Assembly: GCA_020059605.1 (NCBI GenBank)
Contig: JAGVBT010000083.1
Span: forward strand, 1-64,000
Source: Deltaproteobacteria bacterium
GTDB lineage: Bacteria; Desulfobacterota; BSN033; UBA1163
Reading direction: 5' to 3'
Length of the DNA: 64,000 nt
Part shown: piece by piece, positions 52,440-61,172 of the stretch
Numbering within the stretch: position 1 is the first letter of the stretch
Layout: the number at the start of each line of letters is the position of its first letter
Made by a program: the position numbers and the translations under genes
Notes under the pieces: generated by a model
What the model was told of the DNA's origin: nothing
Databases searched by the model: none
What the model saw: the letters and a program-made list of their open reading frames with translations, nothing else

Positions 52440-54389
52440 ATGACCAGATTATTGGACCGGATCAACCATCCCCACGATCTCAAGGGGCTCGACCACGAGG
52501 AACTCGAGAAGCTCTGCAAGGAGATCCGGGAGGAAATCCTTGCCACCGTCTCGAAAACGGGGGGGCACCTCGCCTCGAACCTGGGCACGGTGGAATTGAC
52601 CATCGCCATTCACCATGTCTTTGACCTCCCGAGGGACAAATTGATATGGGACGTCGGCCACCAGAGTTACGCCCATAAACTTCTCACCGGAAGAAGAGAC
52701 CTTTTCCATACCCTGAGGCAATATGAAGGGGTTGCCGGGTTTCCCAAGAAGGCCGAAAGTCCTTACGACGTCTTTGATTCGGGCCACAGCGGGACCTCCA
52801 TCTCGGCCGCCTTGGGGATGGCGGAGGCCAAAAGGCATAAAGGCGAAGAGGGGAGGCCGATTGCGATCATCGGGGATGGATCGATGACCGCCGGCCAGGC
52901 CTTTGAAGGCCTCAATCAGGCGGGCCACATCGACCAGGACCTGATCGTCGTCCTGAACGACAACGAAATGTCGATTTCACCCAATGTGGGCGCCTTCTCC
53001 TCCTATCTGAACCGCTTAATGACCGGCCAGTTCGTCAATCGTTTCCGGGATGAGATGAAGGCATTTCTCGAGACCATCCCGAGCGTCGGAAAATCGGTCC
53101 TCCGCTTTGCCAAGCAGGCCGAAGAATCGCTGAAGGGCCTTCTGATGCCCGGGCTCCTCTTTGAAGAGCTGGGCATGAAATATATCGGACCAATCGACGG
53201 CCACCGGCTCGACCACCTGATCGAGAACTTCCAAAACATCAAAAAATTGAGAGGGCCCTTCCTGGTTCACGTGATCACCACGAAAGGAAAAGGATACCCC
53301 CCCGCGGAGAAAAATCCTTCGCTCTATCACGGCGTGCCCCCGTTTGACATCGAGACCGGTGAGGTGATGAAGGGAGATTCCCCTCCTCTTTCCACCTACA
53401 CGGAGGTCTTCGGGGAGACGCTCTGCCAATTGGCCGGGGAGAATGAAAAACTGGTCGCCATTACGGCGGCCATGCAGAGCGGAACGGGTCTGGAGGCATT
53501 TTCGAGAAGATTTCCCGACCGTTTCTACGACATCGGGATCGCCGAACAACATGCGGTCACCTTTGCGGCAGGCCTCGCACTCGAGGGAATGAAACCGGTG
53601 GTGGCGATCTACTCCACCTTTCTCCAGAGGGCCTATGACCAGATCCATCAGGATGTCTGCCTTCAGAATCTCCCGGTCATCTTCGCACTGGACCGGGGCG
53701 GCATTGTGGGAGAAGACGGGCCAACCCACCATGGTCTCTTCGATTACTCTTACCTGAGACACATTCCGAATCTGATCGTCATGGCGCCGAAAGACGAAGA
53801 GGAGTTCCGGCGGATGATCAAGACGGCGGTCGATCATCCGGGTCCCGTGGCATTCCGGTATCCGAGGGGAAGGGGCGTGGGGGCGAAACGGAGCGAAACC
53901 CTCCGGTCGATCGAAATCGGAAAGGGAGAGTTGCTCAGGGAGGGCAGGGATGTCCTCATCGTTGCGATCGGTTCAACGGTTTATCCCTCCCTCCGGGCCG
54001 CGGAAAGGCTAAGCGAGGCCGGGATCGACGTCTCGGTGATCAACAGCCGGTTTCTGAAGCCTCTCGATGGAGACCTCCTCTGCGACTGGGCCAGGAGAAC
54101 GAAAAGGGTTCTTACCGTGGAAGAGAATGTCCTGGCCGGAGGGTTCGGGAGCGCGGTCCTCGAGCTCTTTCAAGAAAGAGGCCTCCTATCCATTCCGGTG
54201 AGGCGGTTGGGGATCCCCGACCGGTTTATCGAGCACGGCCCCCAATCCCTTCTCAGGGAGAAATACGGGATCGATGAAAACGGGATATTCGGCGAGGTGA
54301 GAAAAATGGTTGACAAAGGGCGGCCGTCAGAAGTCCCTACGAGGCCGGCGCTCTCCTCAACCCTCGACCTGTCCCACCATCCCAAGTAA
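52440..54389 (+). CDS. dxs: 1-deoxy-D-xylulose-5-phosphate synthase
   Basis: First enzyme of the MEP isoprenoid pathway; ThDP-dependent. The 649-residue protein has the [16 protein letters not shown] start domain, the ThDP motif [32 protein letters not shown], the base Glu in [16 protein letters not shown] and [15 protein letters not shown]. It is three bases after ispA. No Cys-rich feature; length is normal. Confidence 0.97.
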   Translation: MTRLLDRINHPHDLKGLDHEELEKLCKEIREEILATVSKTGGHLASNLGTVELTIAIHHVFDLPRDKLIWDVGHQSYAHKLLTGRRDLFHTLRQYEGVAGFPKKAESPYDVFDSGHSGTSISAALGMAEAKRHKGEEGRPIAIIGDGSMTAGQAFEGLNQAGHIDQDLIVVLNDNEMSISPNVGAFSSYLNRLMTGQFVNRFRDEMKAFLETIPSVGKSVLRFAKQAEESLKGLLMPGLLFEELGMKYIGPIDGHRLDHLIENFQNIKKLRGPFLVHVITTKGKGYPPAEKNPSLYHGVPPFDIETGEVMKGDSPPLSTYTEVFGETLCQLAGENEKLVAITAAMQSGTGLEAFSRRFPDRFYDIGIAEQHAVTFAAGLALEGMKPVVAIYSTFLQRAYDQIHQDVCLQNLPVIFALDRGGIVGEDGPTHHGLFDYSYLRHIPNLIVMAPKDEEEFRRMIKTAVDHPGPVAFRYPRGRGVGAKRSETLRSIEIGKGELLREGRDVLIVAIGSTVYPSLRAAERLSEAGIDVSVINSRFLKPLDGDLLCDWARRTKRVLTVEENVLAGGFGSAVLELFQERGLLSIPVRRLGIPDRFIEHGPQSLLREKYGIDENGIFGEVRKMVDKGRPSEVPTRPALSSTLDLSHHPK

Positions 54390-54432
54390 CGATTCACCCT
54401 TGTTGCCTGAGGTCATACCCATTTCCTAAATA

Positions 54433-55206
54433 ATGGCCGGGGAGGAAATGACCCTCAAAGGGAAGACCCTACGGAAAGAGAGGCTGGATAGGCTCCTGGT
54501 GGAGAAAGGGCTGGTGGAAACTCGCGAAAAGGCAAGGGCCTTGATCATGGAGGGAAAAGTCGTTGCCGGCGGGAGGCCCATTGACAAACCCGGAGCAAGC
54601 GTGGGCGCGGACGTTGAAATCCGTCTTCTAAAAGAAGATCACTCTTACGTAAGCCGCGGGGGGAAGAAGTTGAAGGCCGCGGTCCAGGCCTTTGGAATCG
54701 ACCCTGCCGGAATGGCCGTGATGGACGTGGGAGCTTCAACGGGCGGATTTACGGATTGCATCCTCCGCGAAGGGGCCCGCAAGGTTTACGCGGTGGATGT
54801 CGGTTACGGCCAGTTGGCCTGGAATTTACGGAAAGACCCAAGGGTGGTCAACCTGGAGAGGAGGAATATCCGTTATTTGAACAGGGAAGAGGTGGATGAA
54901 GACGTCGACCTGATCCTCATTGATGCCTCTTTCATCTCCATCGAAAAGTTCCTTGCCCATCTTCTCGGATTCTTGCGGAAGGGAGGAGCGATCCTCGGCC
55001 TCATCAAGCCCCAGTTTGAGGTTGGGAAGGCCGACGTGGGAAAGGGGGGAGTGGTCCGGGATGCCGCCCTCCACCGGAAGGTGATCGAACGGATTTCGGC
55101 GCATTGCCTGGAACTGGGGTTGAAGGTTCTTGGCGTGGTCGAGTCCCCGCTCCTTGGCCCCAAAGGGAATAAGGAATTTTTCATCCACCTGAAAAAAGAC
55201 GATTAA
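54433..55206 (+). CDS. tlyA: TlyA-family rRNA 2'-O-methyltransferase
   Basis: The 257-residue protein has an N-terminal S4 RNA-binding domain (RLDRLLVEKGLVETREKARALIMEGKVVAGG) and an FtsJ-type methyltransferase domain: YVSRGGKKL, VMDVGASTGGFTDCIL, and LIKPQFEVGKADVGKGGVVRD. It methylates 16S/23S rRNA in mycobacteria; also annotated as hemolysin. It starts at ATG 54433 or ATG 54448. Confidence 0.93.
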   Translation: MAGEEMTLKGKTLRKERLDRLLVEKGLVETREKARALIMEGKVVAGGRPIDKPGASVGADVEIRLLKEDHSYVSRGGKKLKAAVQAFGIDPAGMAVMDVGASTGGFTDCILREGARKVYAVDVGYGQLAWNLRKDPRVVNLERRNIRYLNREEVDEDVDLILIDASFISIEKFLAHLLGFLRKGGAILGLIKPQFEVGKADVGKGGVVRDAALHRKVIERISAHCLELGLKVLGVVESPLLGPKGNKEFFIHLKKDD

Positions 55207-55210
55207 GACC

Positions 55211-55753
55211 ATGGGCAAAGCCAAGGACCCCGGACCTGCCAAACTCTTTATGAGCGTGATGGGAAGGGAAGAGGATCTCCTTGATCAAGGTTTCCGGGAC
55301 CTCGGCCAGGAGTTCGGCGAGATCGATTTTATCAGCGAGAGGTTTCCGTTCGATTTCACCGACTATTATACAAGGGAGATGGGAGAAAATCTTTTTCGCC
55401 GCTTCATCACCTTCAAGCGGCTCATCTCGAGAGATTCTCTCCCGGGCATCAAACTCCTGACCAACCGCCTCGAGGAGGAACTTTCCGCCTCCGGCGGAAA
55501 CCGCCGGATCAATATCGATCCGGGCTACCTCTGCGCGGCGCATATCGTCCTGGCCACGACCAAGGCCTATGCGCACCGCCCTTATCTTGTCAAGGGCATC
55601 TATGCCGATTTGACGCTCATCTACAGGGACCGGTCTTTTCAGCCCCTCGGCTGGACCTACCCGGACTACCGGCAGGAAGAAGTTCTCGGGCTGTTCAACC
55701 GGTTGCGAAAGGATTACCTCGAACAAATCAAGGAGGGGGGAGATCATTCATGA
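55211..55753 (+). CDS. DUF4416 protein
   Basis: The 180-residue protein is of DUF4416, a conserved family without known function: PGPAKLFMSVMGREEDLLDQG, DFTDYYTREMGENLFRRFITFKRL, RRINIDPGYLCAAHIVLATTKAYAHRPYL and YPDYRQEEVLGLFNRLRKDYLEQ. It is almost always between tlyA/dxs and yicC in this group. Its stop overlaps yicC by four bases. Confidence 0.88.
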   Translation: MGKAKDPGPAKLFMSVMGREEDLLDQGFRDLGQEFGEIDFISERFPFDFTDYYTREMGENLFRRFITFKRLISRDSLPGIKLLTNRLEEELSASGGNRRINIDPGYLCAAHIVLATTKAYAHRPYLVKGIYADLTLIYRDRSFQPLGWTYPDYRQEEVLGLFNRLRKDYLEQIKEGGDHS

Positions 55754-56628
55754 TGAAATCGATGACGGGGTTCGGGAGGCAGGAGGGGGAGATCCGATTG
55801 GGAAAGGTGCTGGTCGAATCCCGTTCCGTCAATCATCGCTACAGCGATATCAATATCCGGTTGCCGAAGCGGCTGGCCGTTTTTGAAAACCGGATCAAAG
55901 AGATCATCCGGTCCCAGGCGTCAAGGGGAAGGATCGATGTCTCGATCAAACTGGAAGCCCTGGAAGGGGAGAAGGTTCAACTGCAGGTCGACTTCAACCT
56001 CGCCGATCAATACGTTCAGGTTCTTCAATCCTTGAAGGAGAGGTTCCGGCTCAAGGACGATGTCTCTCTGGAGATGATTGCAGGGGCAAAAGACCTGATC
56101 ACGGCCAAAGAGGAGTCCGGGGATGTCGAACCTTACTGGCAGGAGATCGTTCCCGTCCTGATGCGGTGCCTGCTGGAAATGGACGAGATGAAGCGTTCGG
56201 AGGGGGAGGCCCTTGAACGGGATATTCAAAAAAGACTGGCCGTCATCGCACGGGAGCTGGAAGAGATCAAGGAGAAAACCCCCCTTCAGGTCCAGGCCTA
56301 TCGAAACCGGCTTCGGGAGAGACTTCAATCTCTCCTGGTCGGAATGGAGGTGGATCCCTTCCGGTTTCAACAAGAGATGGCCTTCCTGGCCGAGCGGACG
56401 GATATCACGGAGGAGATCGTGAGGGCCGAGAGTCACCTCAACCAGTTTACGCTGCTCTGCAACGGAAAGGAGCCGGTGGGCAGAAAAATGGATTTTTTGC
56501 TCCAGGAGCTTCACCGGGAGGTCAACACCGTGAGCGCAAAGGTAAATGATGCGGAGATCTCCCGGAAGATGGTGGACATCAAGAGCGAGCTGGAAAAGAT
56601 CCGGGAACAGGCGCAGAACATCGAGTAG
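55750..56628 (+). CDS. yicC: YicC-family endoribonuclease
   Basis: The 292-residue protein opens MKSMTGFGRQEG, then VESRSVNHRYSDINIRLP in the YicC_N domain, and ends in DUF1732 with MAFLAERTDITEEIVRAESHLNQF and GRKMDFLLQELHREVNTVSAKVNDAEIS. The family forms a ring that cuts RNA. It starts ATG 55750 or 55753 and precedes gmk, as usual. Confidence 0.95.
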   Translation: MMKSMTGFGRQEGEIRLGKVLVESRSVNHRYSDINIRLPKRLAVFENRIKEIIRSQASRGRIDVSIKLEALEGEKVQLQVDFNLADQYVQVLQSLKERFRLKDDVSLEMIAGAKDLITAKEESGDVEPYWQEIVPVLMRCLLEMDEMKRSEGEALERDIQKRLAVIARELEEIKEKTPLQVQAYRNRLRERLQSLLVGMEVDPFRFQQEMAFLAERTDITEEIVRAESHLNQFTLLCNGKEPVGRKMDFLLQELHREVNTVSAKVNDAEISRKMVDIKSELEKIREQAQNIE

Positions 56629-56649
56629 CGGGTTAAAAAATAAAAGCCA

Positions 56650-56700
56650 TTTGGAATGATGGAAGAGCGGAAGCATGGGTTAGGATGGGAGTGGAACATA
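56650..56700. repeat. GGAATGATGGAAGA word repeat
   Basis: TTTGGAATGATGGAAGAGCGGAAGCATGGG and GGATGGGAGTGGAA; imperfect word copies between yicC and gmk related to 26744 and 48012, but without a second arm. Confidence 0.4.
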
Positions 56701-56707
56701 GAAAAAA

Positions 56708-57295
56708 ATGGATCAAAAAGGAAAGGGGTTGATCTTCATTGTTTCCGCGCCTTCGGGCGCCGGGAAGACGACGCTGGTGAGAAAGGTGATGGAAGCCCTG
56801 CCGGGCCTTCGTTTCTCCGTCTCCTATACCACGAGGCCTCCCAGGACGGGCGAAAAAGAAGGGATCGATTACCACTTCATCTCCCCCGGCCTTTTCCGGG
56901 AGAGGGTGGAGAAGGATCAATTCCTGGAGTGGGCGGAGGTGATGGGGCACCGTTATGGGACGGGCAGGGTCGACCCCGAGGCTCTGAAATCGGAAGGGGC
57001 GGACCTGATCCTCGATATCGACACCCAGGGGGCAAAGAGGGCGAAGGAGAAGCTAACCGATGCCGTATTGATCTTCATTCTACCGCCTTCCATCGAGGCG
57101 CTCGAGGAACGATTGATCGGCAGGGGGCTTGATCCGCCCGAAAGGATTCGAATCCGCCTTGCCCATGCGAAGAGCGACATGGAGGAAGCCCGCTGGTATC
57201 AGTATGTCATCGTGAATGATAAGCTGGAAGAAGGGGTTGCGGAACTCAAGGCGATCATTGTGGCCGAGAGGCAAAAAAAACGAGCGACTCAATGA
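56708..57295 (+). CDS. gmk: guanylate kinase
   Basis: Phosphorylates GMP to GDP. The 195-residue protein has P-loop SAPSGAGKTTLVRKVM, SVSYTTRPPRTGEKEGIDYHF, GHRYGTG and LILDIDTQGAKRAKEK. It sits before rpoZ, the classic gmk-rpoZ pair. Confidence 0.97.
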   Translation: MDQKGKGLIFIVSAPSGAGKTTLVRKVMEALPGLRFSVSYTTRPPRTGEKEGIDYHFISPGLFRERVEKDQFLEWAEVMGHRYGTGRVDPEALKSEGADLILDIDTQGAKRAKEKLTDAVLIFILPPSIEALEERLIGRGLDPPERIRIRLAHAKSDMEEARWYQYVIVNDKLEEGVAELKAIIVAERQKKRATQ

Positions 57296-57333
57296 TGTTT
57301 GAGAGATCATAGAAAGATCACAGGAGGAGAATC

Positions 57334-57555
57334 ATGGCAAGAATCACGGTTGAAGACTGCTTGAAACACGTGGAAAGTCGGTTTGAGCTGGTCATCCTGG
57401 CGGCGAGGAGGGCGAAAATGTTGATCAAGGGAGCCGGGCCCCTGGTGGAAACGGATAACCGGGCCATTGTGACCGCCCTGAGAGAGGTAGCCAAAGGGAA
57501 GGCGAAATTTGTGGATCCCAAGGGGAGGAGCGGTTCTCCCAAAGAGGAGCGATGA
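57334..57555 (+). CDS. rpoZ: RNA polymerase omega subunit
   Basis: The 73-residue protein has ARITVEDCLKHVESRFELVILAARRAKML and TDNRAIVTALREVAKGKAKF. AGGAGG precedes the ATG. Its stop overlaps the start of the HD-domain gene by four bases. Confidence 0.96.
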   Translation: MARITVEDCLKHVESRFELVILAARRAKMLIKGAGPLVETDNRAIVTALREVAKGKAKFVDPKGRSGSPKEER

Positions 57556-58985
57556 AAACCGGTTTGGTGGGGATGAGAGGGGCGGGGAAAAGCCAGGCAA
57601 CAGGATTAATCGCCGACCCCATCTATCACTATATCGTCATGACCGACCGCATCGGAGGGGAGAAGACGGAGAGGGATGTGATCGATTCTCCCTACGTCCA
57701 GCGGCTCCGGCGCATCTTCCAGCTCCAGAGCGCCCGCTGGGTCTTTCCTTCCGCGGAACATACGCGTTTCCAGCACTCCCTGGGAACGATGCACGTGGCA
57801 GGGGTTTTTTCGGAAAAACTCTATCCCTACCTCCACTCTCTCTTTAAATCGGAGCTCCCGTCCTTCTTCCATATCGAAGAGCTTCTTCGCATGGCCGGAT
57901 TGCTCCATGACGTCGGGCACGGCCCCTTCTGTCACTTCTTCGATGAACAGTATCTCACCCGCTATCGAACCAATCATGAAGAGATCGGACAGCATATCAT
58001 CCTGGAAAGGCTCTCTCCCATCCTGAAGGAAATCCGGAGAAGCGCCGGAGGTCCGTTCGAAAGATCGGAAGCGCTCGATCCGGAGCAGGTGGCCTTCCTG
58101 ATCAAAAGGCCGCACAAAAAGGAGAGACGAAAGCATCCGCAGTGGCTCATCTTCCTCCGGCAGCTCTTCCGGGGAATCTTCACCTTCGACAATATCGACT
58201 ATGTCCTCCGCGACGCCTATATGACCGGCGTCTCCATCGGGCCCATCGACTGGAGACGGCTCCTCTATTACACCTCCTTCAGAAGAGAGGGGCTGGTTCT
58301 GGATAAAAGAGGCATGGATGCCCTGGCGATGTTCCTCAATGCCCGGCTCTACCTTTATGCCAACGTTTACTATCATCGGACGACACGCTCCATCGACCTT
58401 CAACTCCAGGAGATCTTCAGAGAGACAATGGAGATCCTCTGCCCCTTCGATCCGCGCAAAGAGATCGGGCGCTACCTGTCCTTAACCGACTGGTTTCTGA
58501 TGGAGGAGGTGATGAAATGGAGGAAGTCCCTGTCGCAAAAGGAAAAACGGCTGGGTATCAAATGGGAAGAGGTCCTTTCGAGAAGGTTAAAATGGAGCAG
58601 CGTATTTGAAGAGAAATTGACCCTCCGGGAGATGGAATTGGGCCGGCCGGTCTTCCTTTCGCCTGCGGAGGTGAACAGGAGGATGCAGGCCTTCTTGCCG
58701 GGGCGGCTCAAGGGGATCGAATTTCATGTCGACATGGCCCATCACGACCCGAGGCCGCTCAATCCGTGGCATGGAACGGAGGGAGTCACCCTGCTGATCT
58801 TCGACCCGGGCACCCTGAGGGTTTCCAGGGAACCCCTCAGGAGGTTGTTCCAGTATATTCCGGCCAAAGTGGCGATCTGCCGGGTCTATGCCCCGGATCA
58901 CCGCTTTGATCGTCAGCTCGGCCGGGCGGCGCGCCGGGCGCTGGCTTCGGAAGGAGTCGTAGAAACCTTCGAAACAAACCTTTAG
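57552..58985 (+). CDS. HD-superfamily phosphohydrolase (dNTPase/SAMHD1-like)
   Basis: The 477-residue protein has an HD domain: RLRRIFQLQSARWVFPSAEHTRFQHSLGTMHVAG (His70, His75), LLHDVGHGPFCH (HD119-120) and the distal Asp in FTFDNIDYVLRDAYMTGVSIG. This is the order of SAMHD1-type dNTP triphosphohydrolases. DPIYHYI is the usual domain start at residue 22; the preceding LVGMRGAGKSQ looks like a P-loop but nothing else of a kinase follows. The start overlaps the rpoZ stop (ATGA). The C-terminal 150 residues are not recognised. Function in dNTP control is plausible, not shown. Confidence 0.82.
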   Translation: MKTGLVGMRGAGKSQATGLIADPIYHYIVMTDRIGGEKTERDVIDSPYVQRLRRIFQLQSARWVFPSAEHTRFQHSLGTMHVAGVFSEKLYPYLHSLFKSELPSFFHIEELLRMAGLLHDVGHGPFCHFFDEQYLTRYRTNHEEIGQHIILERLSPILKEIRRSAGGPFERSEALDPEQVAFLIKRPHKKERRKHPQWLIFLRQLFRGIFTFDNIDYVLRDAYMTGVSIGPIDWRRLLYYTSFRREGLVLDKRGMDALAMFLNARLYLYANVYYHRTTRSIDLQLQEIFRETMEILCPFDPRKEIGRYLSLTDWFLMEEVMKWRKSLSQKEKRLGIKWEEVLSRRLKWSSVFEEKLTLREMELGRPVFLSPAEVNRRMQAFLPGRLKGIEFHVDMAHHDPRPLNPWHGTEGVTLLIFDPGTLRVSREPLRRLFQYIPAKVAICRVYAPDHRFDRQLGRAARRALASEGVVETFETNL

Positions 58986-59079
58986 AAAAACCCTTCCCGT
59001 ATTCCGGAAATAGGCCTTGTCCCCTTCTTCAGTCTTGTCATGAAAGCGCAAGCCGTGTTAAAATGAAAAGAAAGAACAA

Positions 59080-60480
59080 ATGTTTGACGGAAAGGTGCGA
59101 GTCGTGGAAAAGAACGGTTATCAAAAACAGGTGATGTCCATCTACCGGTTCATCAATGATCGCCTCTACTACAATCGGCCGGATATCGAAATCAAAGGAG
59201 AACCCTACAATTCAACCATCCTCTTCAGCCTGTTGACCGGGTTGACCGGCGGGAAGGAATTGATCATCGGGGAGCCGGGACTGGGAAAGACGACCTCGGC
59301 CGAATTTGTCTGTTCGCTGATGTACCAATTCCCGTTAGGGGTGATCTGGGGGAGCGAAGTCTCGGGGCATCCCGAGCAGACGGAGGAGAAAATCATCGGC
59401 AGGCCCGATCTTGGAAAGCTGAACCGGGGGGAAGAAGACGTGGTATGGACCAATTTTTCCCAGGTTCCGGTCAAGATCGTCGACGAAATCAACCGCCTTC
59501 CCGAAACAAAGCAGAGCATGATCCTGGACGGAGTGGACCGTGGCAACTGGGAATATTTGAACGAGATGATCATCAACGATGAATACTGTCTTTTTGCAAC
59601 GGCGAACTATCAGGACGGCGGGACGAATACGATCATCGCTCCCCTGGTCGACCGGTTTGACGTCATTGTGGAGTCAAGATACCCCGGCGCCAATCTCTCC
59701 TTTATCATCGGGAAGAACCGGGGGAAGAACCATATCCTGAGGCATCCTAAATATGAGAAGGATCTTTACCGGGTCCTGAAATCAAAGGTCGCCTATGAGA
59801 AGAAGATCCCGAAGATGGAAGAGATCTGCAATGCCTTCGGGGAACATGTCCGGGAAACCGCAGGAGTGAAACCCCTCAAGAGAGAGGACCGCGATCGAAT
59901 ACGGGCCGAGATGGAGGGGCTTGACCTGGACCTGGATGCCAGCGCTTTCACCAGGATGATTCTCTCGGAACTCTCCTTTTGCGAACGTTACGGTCAGAAA
60001 AGGATCGTGGAAAACTGCGAGGAGGGCTGCCATTACACGGGATACCTCTGCCGCCAGATACGGAATTGCGCTTCCAACCGCCTTCCGACCTCCATCAAGT
60101 CTTTTGCCCGTGGGCTGGCCTGGTTTCTCGGGGATTCCGGGATCGATATCGAACATGTAACCTCGGTGATGCCCTATACCCTTTCGCACCGGATCCAGTG
60201 GAAGGACGAGGTCCTGTCCCAGAAGGAAAGGGCGAAGCGGGATGATCCTTTCCAGATCTTTCTCGCCAAGGAAGCGGTGAAGGCCGTTTTGCAGAGATAC
60301 CGGGAGCAGAGCGATCATCTCAAGGATGCCCTCGCTCTGGGCTCAAAGATCTTCCAGGGCGCCCCGCTCGAACCCCCGGAAGGAGACCACCCGATCTATG
60401 CCGAAATCAGAAAAGATATTCGCTATCGGATGAATCATGGCGAACGATTAGGCGATGCGGATGACCCAGAACCCGTTTGA
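59080..60480 (+). CDS. MoxR-type AAA+ ATPase
   Basis: The 466-residue protein has Walker A GEPGLGKTT (about residues 64-72), Walker B VKIVDEINR (Asp135-Glu136), and sensor-1 FATANY (Asn176), as in MoxR AAA+ ATPases. The later part has a cysteine-rich region, CERYGQKRIVENC then CHYTGYLC and RNC (about 304-335), which may hold metal. MoxR ATPases work with VWA proteins, one of which is encoded two genes downstream. It overlaps the next gene by 26 bases, so they are translated together. It starts 94 bases after the HD gene. Confidence 0.88.
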   Translation: MFDGKVRVVEKNGYQKQVMSIYRFINDRLYYNRPDIEIKGEPYNSTILFSLLTGLTGGKELIIGEPGLGKTTSAEFVCSLMYQFPLGVIWGSEVSGHPEQTEEKIIGRPDLGKLNRGEEDVVWTNFSQVPVKIVDEINRLPETKQSMILDGVDRGNWEYLNEMIINDEYCLFATANYQDGGTNTIIAPLVDRFDVIVESRYPGANLSFIIGKNRGKNHILRHPKYEKDLYRVLKSKVAYEKKIPKMEEICNAFGEHVRETAGVKPLKREDRDRIRAEMEGLDLDLDASAFTRMILSELSFCERYGQKRIVENCEEGCHYTGYLCRQIRNCASNRLPTSIKSFARGLAWFLGDSGIDIEHVTSVMPYTLSHRIQWKDEVLSQKERAKRDDPFQIFLAKEAVKAVLQRYREQSDHLKDALALGSKIFQGAPLEPPEGDHPIYAEIRKDIRYRMNHGERLGDADDPEPV

Positions 60481-61165
60481 AGAGTTTCAATCTTTTCAGT
60501 ACCGGAAGACCTCGTTTCCCCTTGACCGGATCGTCCACACCGCGGAGGCGGTCATGGACCGGATTCGCCTGGGGTATGAGAAGCTTCTCGAGGAGGAGGC
60601 GAAAGAGCTGGTCTGGATGGTTCAGTATAATACCATCATCAAAGCCTACGAGGTGGCGGAGAAATACATTAAGGAGATCGATTATTCGGCGGAGGATATC
60701 GAAGATTTTTGTTTTGCCCTGGAGAACACCCAGAGGATTCCCTATCTCATTCCAGGACCGGCCGGCATCTATATCTCCGCATTGTGCAATGATGCCAGGG
60801 AGGAGGAGATCGTCCTCAAGCTCTCCGAACTGAAGACGGAGATCAATCTCATCGGATTCCGGCTTCCCAAGGGGAAACGGCTGATGGTGGAGGGCGATAC
60901 GGGCGATTTCACCGGCATCGGCATCGAGGGCGGTGAACTGGTCGTAGAGGGAAACTCCAAAAATTGGACCGGGGCAGGCATGAGGTCCGGTAAGATATGT
61001 GTGAAGAAGAACATCGGCCTCCATACCGGGGAGTGGATGATGGGAGGGGAGATCCATGTCGGGGGAAGGGTAAGGGGACTGGGCAATATCGTCGATGGAA
61101 AAGTCTACGAACGGGAAAAGTTGGTCTACCCCGGAAAAGCGCGCTATCCGAATGTCTACTATTAA
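60455..61165 (+). CDS. GXGXG beta-helix protein of AAA+/VWA cluster
   Basis: The 236-residue protein has an alpha-helical N-terminal half (about residues 20-130) and a C-terminal GXGXG-type right-handed beta-helix (about 139-217): VEGDTGDFTGIGIEGGELVV, GNSKNWTGAGMRSGKICV, GLHTGEWMMGGEIHVGG. Such repeats occur in the glutamate synthase C-terminal domain and in formylmethanofuran dehydrogenase subunit C. There is no amidotransferase or metal site. It lies between the AAA+ and VWA genes and overlaps the former. It may be a scaffold or substrate. Start at ATG 60455 or 60461. Confidence 0.75.
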   Translation: MRMTQNPFEEFQSFQYRKTSFPLDRIVHTAEAVMDRIRLGYEKLLEEEAKELVWMVQYNTIIKAYEVAEKYIKEIDYSAEDIEDFCFALENTQRIPYLIPGPAGIYISALCNDAREEEIVLKLSELKTEINLIGFRLPKGKRLMVEGDTGDFTGIGIEGGELVVEGNSKNWTGAGMRSGKICVKKNIGLHTGEWMMGGEIHVGGRVRGLGNIVDGKVYEREKLVYPGKARYPNVYY

Positions 61166-61172
61166 ATAAACG

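Noticed and set aside
57552-57600. Shikimate-kinase-like P-loop (VGMRGAGKS) at the start of the HD protein
   Set aside because: Only the P-loop-like string is present; no kinase fold follows before the HD domain at residue 22, so it is likely chance or a wrongly extended N-terminus.
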